From an uncultured Chitinophagaceae bacterium (GTDB taxonomy: Bacteria > Bacteroidota > Bacteroidia > Chitinophagales > Chitinophagaceae), in the NCBI GenBank assembly GCA_937900675.1, contig CALCEA010000191.1:1-18840 (forward strand): a stretch of 18,840 nucleotides of DNA. The letters run 5' to 3'. The notes under the pieces are model-generated. The model made no database searches. It saw only the letters and a program-made list of their open reading frames with translations, and was not told the DNA's origin. The translations under genes were made by a program, and so were the position numbers. Positions 14,616-18,840 of the stretch are shown here, piece after piece; position 1 is the stretch's first letter, and each line of letters opens with the position of its first letter.

Positions 14616-15904
14616 AATTCAATCCCTTCTTCTTTTAATTTTGCTAATATTGGCTGATAGAGTGCTGGTATAGTAGGGATATGCAATCCAGTAAGTGTCA
14701 ATTCTCCTTTTAAATAAGCTTCTGCTGCAATAGCTAATGGTAATCCCACAGTACTAGCCATGGCTGTATGTTCATGATCTTTACCGGTTAAAACCAAGCT
14801 ACTTTGTATAGTATGTTTTTTTCCATCCAATAGATAGTCAATTTCGTGCATCATTACTACTGCATCTTTATCTGTTTTACTTAAAGCCCATTTAGTTTCA
14901 AGGATAAATTGAAGTATGGATGCATTGCTTGTACATGTTTCTGGAATCTTCAAATTTGATTGAAAGTCTAGATAATCCATTTGATTTTTAATCATAGCAT
15001 CTTGATTTGCTTTATTCCAAATAGTTAACACATTGGATAAACTTAATTGATGCTCAAACCATTCTGAAACAGTGCTAAATGTTTTTTCAAGTGGTTCTTC
15101 ATTGGTTAATCCCATTTGCACCACCCAATTCCAACCTGCACAAAAAGAGGGGTGTCTTAATGTAGTTCTTATAAAATTTTGAACTCCTTCTAATTGATAG
15201 GTTTTGATATAGCTTAAAGAATCCCTATTTGGATAATAGGATAGTTGACCCCAATTGGGTACGGAAACTTGTGAACAATGATCAAATATGAATGGATAAG
15301 CTTTGGTCATTTCTTTCCCATTTTCAAGATACATAGCACCAGCTTTCCCGGCCAAAATAATATTTCTTGGATTCCAACTGATTTTATAATGCCATGGATT
15401 GTTATCAGACTCTGGTGCAATTAATCCCCCGCAATGGGATTTAAAACCGGTAATTTGGCCATTTTGTGACTTAATTCTATCTATGAGTTCCATGGCACTC
15501 ATATGGTCAATTCCTGGATCTAAACCCATTTCACATAGAAAAAGTAATTGCTTGCTTTCTATTTCTTTGGCAATGGATTTCATTTGCTCATCCACATAAG
15601 AGGCGGTAAAAAGGGCTTTACCCATTGATAAACAGTCTTTTGCCACTTCAAAATGTAAAAAAGCGGGCAACATTGAGATCACTAAATCTGCATTTTTTAT
15701 TAAATCTACTCTTTGATCTTGCTGAAGAATATCCATTCCAACACTATGTCCGTTGGGGGCATTATTCCATTTTTTAGCAGCCAAATTTGCATCCGCATCT
15801 GCTAGTACCATATACCAGTTATTTTCAACCAATTTTTTTTGTAAAAATTCGATTAAAACGGTGGCAGATTTACCTGCTCCAATGACCAGAATTTGCATGC
15901 CCAT
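14585..15904 (-). CDS. saccharopine dehydrogenase family protein (Lys9-like)
   Basis: 439 residues. An N-terminal Rossmann domain (about 1-125) starts MGMQILVIGAGKSAT with the dinucleotide loop GAGKSA (9-14). It is followed by the catalytic/dimerisation domain of the saccharopine reductase type. The strongest marker is CEMGLDPGIDHMSAM (GLDPGIDH at 127-134), together with SHCGGLIAPESDNNPWHYKISWNPRN. The family forms or cleaves saccharopine (glutamate-forming, NADP-linked) and in Bacteroidota is probably linked to lysine breakdown. No lysine-pathway gene is adjacent, so the exact reaction is inferred. The start is ambiguous: ATG 15904 or the third codon ATG 15898. It is divergent from gyrA and convergent with rnr, with overlapping 3' ends. 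Confidence 0.88.
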   Translation of the reverse strand: MGMQILVIGAGKSATVLIEFLQKKLVENNWYMVLADADANLAAKKWNNAPNGHSVGMDILQQDQRVDLIKNADLVISMLPAFLHFEVAKDCLSMGKALFTASYVDEQMKSIAKEIESKQLLFLCEMGLDPGIDHMSAMELIDRIKSQNGQITGFKSHCGGLIAPESDNNPWHYKISWNPRNIILAGKAGAMYLENGKEMTKAYPFIFDHCSQVSVPNWGQLSYYPNRDSLSYIKTYQLEGVQNFIRTTLRHPSFCAGWNWVVQMGLTNEEPLEKTFSTVSEWFEHQLSLSNVLTIWNKANQDAMIKNQMDYLDFQSNLKIPETCTSNASILQFILETKWALSKTDKDAVVMMHEIDYLLDGKKHTIQSSLVLTGKDHEHTAMASTVGLPLAIAAEAYLKGELTLTGLHIPTIPALYQPILAKLKEEGIEFYEAELGSHS

Positions 15905-15925
15905 TTTGATATGTATAAGTCATTA

Positions 15926-15933
15926 AAAATCTA
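15926..15933 (-). promoter_or_regulatory. possible -7 element of the saccharopine dehydrogenase gene
   Basis: Minus-strand TAGATTTT (15933-15926) matches TAnnTTTG except for the last base, about 21 bases before the ATG at 15904. A second one-mismatch box, TATCTTTA, lies at 15946-15939. The remainder of 15905-16091 belongs to the gyrA upstream region. Confidence 0.35.
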
Positions 15934-15987
15934 TCACTTAAAGATAGGAAAAACAGGCCAAAAATGTGGATAAAACGGTGTAAAAAA

Positions 15988-16018
15988 TACCCCTAATTTA
16001 AGGTCAAAAAATAGGGTA
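15988..16018. repeat. inverted repeat upstream of gyrA
   Basis: TACCCCTA (15988-15995) and TAGGGTA (16012-16018) are inverted arms (TACCC/GGGTA and CTA/TAG with one extra C) separated by 16 bases. They flank the position where the gyrA -33 element should be and end 5 bases before the -7 box. This could be an operator. No regulator is known from the window. Confidence 0.35.
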
Positions 16019-16023
16019 AAACT

Positions 16024-16031
16024 TATCTTCG
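16024..16031 (+). promoter_or_regulatory. possible -7 element of gyrA
   Basis: TATCTTCG matches TAnnTTTG except at one base. Transcription would start near 16036-16039, giving a leader of about 55 bases that contains the hairpin at 16045-16066. No convincing TTTG is seen at -33; TTTA (15997-16000) is 23 bases upstream. Confidence 0.45.
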
Positions 16032-16044
16032 TAATCGTCCGTAT

Positions 16045-16071
16045 CTAAGCCCGTTTTGGGACTTAGTTTTT
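16045..16071 (+). promoter_or_regulatory. hairpin plus T-run in the gyrA leader (attenuator-like)
   Basis: CTAAG-CCC (16045-16052) pairs with GGG-A-CTTAG (16058-16066), an 8-bp stem with one bulged A and the 5-base loop GTTTT, followed at once by five T (16067-16071). The layout is that of a small intrinsic terminator, yet no plus-strand gene ends nearby: rnr stops at 14615. It sits between the putative gyrA promoter and the ATG at 16092. Confidence 0.5.
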
Positions 16072-16091
16072 GGACAATTGAAACTACCATT

Positions 16092-18704
16092 ATGGAAGAA
16101 AATTTGAACGAATCTATCGGCCCGGAACAAACCCAAGACAATGATCGTGTCATAAGGGTGAACATTGAAGAGCAAATGAAAACCTCCTATATCGACTATT
16201 CTATGTCGGTAATTGTAGGTCGTGCTTTACCCGATGTAAGAGATGGTTTTAAACCAGTACATCGTCGTGTGTTATTTGCCATGCATGAGCTTGGTAACAA
16301 TAGCAACAAACCATATAAAAAATCTGCCCGTATTGTCGGGGAAGTAATGGGTAAATTTCACCCACACGGTGATACTGCTATCTATGATACTTTGGTACGT
16401 ATGGCGCAAGAATGGACCATGCGTTATAAGTTGGTAGATGGACAAGGTAACTTCGGTAACCAAGATGGTGATCCACCTGCAGCTATGCGTTATACAGAAG
16501 CTCGTTTACAGAGAATTTCTGAAGCTATGTTGGATGATCTAGAAAAAGAAACAGTTGATTTTCAATTAAACTTTGATGATAGTTTATCTGAGCCAAGTGT
16601 ATTACCTACAAGAATTCCTCAGTTATTAGTGAATGGTTCTTCAGGTATTGCGGTGGGTATGGCTACCAATATGTTGCCTCATAATTTGGGTGAAGTAGTG
16701 GATGGTTGTATTGCTTATATCAACAACAGAGATATTACTATCGAAGAATTAATCAACTATGTTAAAGCTCCAGATTTTCCAACAGGTGGTGTGATTTTTG
16801 GAATGGAAGGCGTAAAGCAAGGATTAATGACTGGTAGAGGTAGAGTGGTATTGAGAGGAAAATGTAATGTAGAAACAAAAGCTAATGGAAGAGAGTTGAT
16901 TGTGATCAATGAAATTCCTTACCAAGTTAATCGTGATAATTTAACGGATAGAATTGGACAATTAGTCAATGACAAAACAATTGAAGGCATTTCTCATGTA
17001 AACAACGAAAGTAATAAGCGTGAGGGAACTCGTATTGTTATTGAATTAAGAAAAGATGCAGTTGCTCAAGTAATCATTAACCAATTATACAAATACACAG
17101 AACTTCAAACAAGTTATGGTATTAACAATGTTGCGTTAAGTAAGGGTAGACCAAGAATTTTAAACTTAAAAGATCTGATTTCAGAATTTATTGAGTTTAG
17201 AATGGAAGTGGTGATTCGTCGTGCTCAATTTGAATTAAGAAAAGCAGAAGAAAGAGCTCATATCTTAGAAGGTTATTTGATTGCATTGGATCATTTAGAT
17301 GAAGTAATTCGTTTAATCAGAAATTCTGCAAATCCAGAAGCGGCTAAAGAAGCCTTAATCACAGCAGGATGGGGCATTTCAGAGATTCAAGCTAAAGCAA
17401 TTTTAGAATTAAGATTGCAAAGATTAACTGGAATGGAGCGCGAGAAAATTAAAGAAGAGTATCAACAATTAATGAACTTGATTGCTTCTTTAAAAGAGTT
17501 GTTAGGTAGCGAGCATTTAAGATACGAGTTAATTAAAACTGAATTATTAGAAGTAAAAGATAAGTTTGGTGATGAGCGTAAAACAGAGATTCAATATTTA
17601 GCCGATGAAATGCGTATTGAAGATTTGATTGAAGAAGAAGATGTTGTAATTACTATTTCTCATCTTGGATATATTAAGAGAACTTCTGTTTCTGAATACC
17701 GTCAACAAAAAAGAGGTGGTAGAGGAGCTATTGGTTCTAAGACAAGAGAAGAAGATTATGTAGAGCATTTATTTATTGCTTCTACACATGATACGATGTT
17801 ATTCTTCACTGAAAAAGGAAGATGTTTCTGGTTAAGAGTTTATGAAATTCCAGAAGGAGAGAAAACAAGTAAGGGTAGAGCTATTCAAAATTTAATTCAA
17901 ATACCTCCTGATGATAAAGTAAAAGCAATTATCGAAGTGCGTAAATTGGATGATAAGGATTATGTAAATAATCACTATATCGTTTTATGTACAAAGAAAG
18001 GTATCATTAAGAAAACTTGTTTGGAAGAATTTAGTCGTCCAAGAGTGAGTGGTGTAAATGCAATTACTATTAATGAAGGAGATGAATTATTGGCTGCAAG
18101 ATTAACGGATGGTAATAATGAAATTATGATGGCCGTGAAATCTGGAAGAGCGATTCGTTTCCCTGAAGAAAAAGTAAGACCAACAGGTAGAGGTGCTATC
18201 GGTGTTGCAGGTATTGAAGTGGATGACGATGGGGATGAAGTAGTTGGCTTGGTTTGTGTAAACAGAGAAGATAAGGATAGAACCATATTGGTGGTAAGCC
18301 AAAAAGGTTTTGGTAAGAGAACTCCAATTGATGAATACCGTATTACGAACAGAGGTGGTAAAGGTGTTAAAACAATTAATGTAACTGAAAAAACAGGTGC
18401 ATTGGTAGGTTTAATGGATGTATTGGATTCAGATGATTTAATGATTACTTGTAAATCTGGTGTAACTATCAGAACAAGTATTGTTGATATTCGTGAAGCG
18501 GGTAGAGCTACACAAGGTGTGAAGCTGATTCGTTTAGATGAAGATGATGATATTGCAGCAACATCAATTATCGGTGATCAGGGAGAAGAAGAAGATGCTA
18601 CAGCATCTTCTGATGGAGAAGCTAAGCCTGCGTCTGATGAAGAAGAGCAGCCATCCGATGAAGCTCAAACCTCTGATGATCAAACAAATACACCAGCGGA
18701 GTAG
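16092..18704 (+). CDS. gyrA: DNA gyrase subunit A
   Basis: 870 residues, the DNA-cleaving subunit of the GyrA2GyrB2 enzyme that introduces negative supercoils. The breakage-reunion domain runs from about residue 25 to 510. It includes SYIDYSMSVIVGRALPDVRDGFKPVHRR, the quinolone-determining segment HPHGDTAIYD (T95 at the E. coli S83 position, D99 at D87), and the catalytic tyrosine Y134 in AMRYTEARL. IPQLLVNGSSGIAVGMATN and the coiled-coil gate RLQRLTGMEREK follow. The C-terminal beta-pinwheel (about 520-825) carries the GyrA box QKRGGRG (539-545), which separates gyrase from ParC/topoisomerase IV. The last 43 residues are an acidic tail with 16 Asp/Glu. ATG 16092 was chosen; an in-frame TTG at 16056 would start inside the leader hairpin. 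A secreted-protein gene follows after 53 bases. Confidence 0.97.
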   Translation: MEENLNESIGPEQTQDNDRVIRVNIEEQMKTSYIDYSMSVIVGRALPDVRDGFKPVHRRVLFAMHELGNNSNKPYKKSARIVGEVMGKFHPHGDTAIYDTLVRMAQEWTMRYKLVDGQGNFGNQDGDPPAAMRYTEARLQRISEAMLDDLEKETVDFQLNFDDSLSEPSVLPTRIPQLLVNGSSGIAVGMATNMLPHNLGEVVDGCIAYINNRDITIEELINYVKAPDFPTGGVIFGMEGVKQGLMTGRGRVVLRGKCNVETKANGRELIVINEIPYQVNRDNLTDRIGQLVNDKTIEGISHVNNESNKREGTRIVIELRKDAVAQVIINQLYKYTELQTSYGINNVALSKGRPRILNLKDLISEFIEFRMEVVIRRAQFELRKAEERAHILEGYLIALDHLDEVIRLIRNSANPEAAKEALITAGWGISEIQAKAILELRLQRLTGMEREKIKEEYQQLMNLIASLKELLGSEHLRYELIKTELLEVKDKFGDERKTEIQYLADEMRIEDLIEEEDVVITISHLGYIKRTSVSEYRQQKRGGRGAIGSKTREEDYVEHLFIASTHDTMLFFTEKGRCFWLRVYEIPEGEKTSKGRAIQNLIQIPPDDKVKAIIEVRKLDDKDYVNNHYIVLCTKKGIIKKTCLEEFSRPRVSGVNAITINEGDELLAARLTDGNNEIMMAVKSGRAIRFPEEKVRPTGRGAIGVAGIEVDDDGDEVVGLVCVNREDKDRTILVVSQKGFGKRTPIDEYRITNRGGKGVKTINVTEKTGALVGLMDVLDSDDLMITCKSGVTIRTSIVDIREAGRATQGVKLIRLDEDDDIAATSIIGDQGEEEDATASSDGEAKPASDEEEQPSDEAQTSDDQTNTPAE

Positions 18705-18757
18705 TCATTTATAAAAAAATAAATAATTTTAACGGTACATAAACATTAAACAGGCAT

Positions 18758-18840
18758 ATGAAAAATTTAATCGGAGTTTTGGTATTGCTGATTGCTTTTC
18801 AAGCAAATGCACAAGACTTTAACAAAGTAAAAACAAGTGT
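18758..18840 (+). CDS. start of a secreted protein gene (partial, runs off the window)
   Basis: Only the first 27 codons are present. They encode a clear Sec signal peptide: K2, a hydrophobic core LIGVLVLLIAF, and a signal peptidase I site A-N-A before Q19 (cleavage after residue 18; the AQ junction is common in Bacteroidota). The mature part begins QDFNKVKTSV. It is exported to the periplasm or beyond. A tetratricopeptide-repeat protein often follows gyrA in this phylum, and the mature start would be compatible, but that is a guess. The 53-base gap after gyrA is AT-rich without a hairpin, so co-transcription with gyrA is possible; TAATTTTA (18724-18731) is a weak -7 candidate. Confidence 0.8.
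   Translation, partial: MKNLIGVLVLLIAFQANAQDFNKVKTS

Noticed and set aside
15931..15947. Short inverted repeat CTATC / GATAG near the saccharopine dehydrogenase start
   Set aside because: Only 5 bp with an AT-rich loop; expected by chance in such DNA and with no T-run.
16056..16091. Twelve-codon N-terminal extension of GyrA from a TTG
   Set aside because: The TTG lies inside the leader hairpin, and the ATG at 16092 gives a normal short N-terminus before the conserved domain.
17975..18286. Open frame of about 100 codons on the minus strand opposite gyrA
   Set aside because: Antisense to the conserved gyrase C-terminal domain; Ser/Pro/Thr-rich composition reflects reverse reading of gyrA codons.

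Overview
The window is an ordinary housekeeping stretch of a low-GC member of the Bacteroidota, most likely Chitinophagales/Chitinophagaceae. The lineage is inferred from these signs: a short primary sigma factor without region 1.1; promoters of the TTTG / TAnnTTTG type instead of TTGACA / TATAAT; almost no Shine-Dalgarno sequences; lineage-restricted families (DUF3276 PUR-like protein, DUF3822 next to rsmD); and strongly A/T-ending codons. The genus is not determined. I see no CRISPR array, insertion sequence, prophage, toxin-antitoxin pair or defence island. I found no convincing new multi-gene system. The points worth a second look are motif deviations and regulatory DNA.

Layout. 1-90 holds tRNA-Ser(UGA) on the minus strand with its own consensus promoter. 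202-2019 (+) is an ABC exporter half-transporter, and 2122-2607 (+) a DUF3276/PUR-domain protein. 5806-2629 (-) is a tight run ltaE (threonine aldolase) - pgi (glucose-6-phosphate isomerase) - GNAT acetyltransferase. It diverges from rpoD (6003-6860, +), which ends in a strong intrinsic terminator. trxB (thioredoxin reductase) and folB (dihydroneopterin aldolase) follow on the plus strand and meet a convergent MATE efflux gene (9581-8223, -). A plus-strand cluster with abutting or overlapping ends runs 9657-14615: DUF3822 protein, rsmD, 5-formyl-THF cyclo-ligase, lpxK, RNase R. It meets, with overlapping 3' ends, a convergent saccharopine-dehydrogenase-family gene (15904-14585, -). gyrA (16092-18704, +) follows behind a leader with a terminator-like hairpin. 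The start of a secreted protein gene (18758 onward) runs off the end.

How the parts relate. Most genes serve core information processing (tRNA-Ser, RpoD, RsmD, RNase R, GyrA), one-carbon/folate and redox metabolism (LtaE, FolB, 5-FTHF cyclo-ligase, TrxB), central carbon metabolism (Pgi) and the envelope (LpxK, MATE, ABC exporter). The 9657-14615 cluster mixes rRNA methylation, folate salvage, lipid A synthesis and RNA decay. Its junctions (TAAATG, an 11-bp overlap, a 26-bp overlap) suggest one transcript with coupled translation, not one pathway.

No gene-free stretch exceeds 300 bases. The two longest gaps are 5807-6002 (ltaE/rpoD divergent region) and 15905-16091 (saccharopine dehydrogenase/gyrA divergent region). 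Both carry promoter-like and inverted-repeat signals, described below. All positions were read by eye. No database search or folding program was run.
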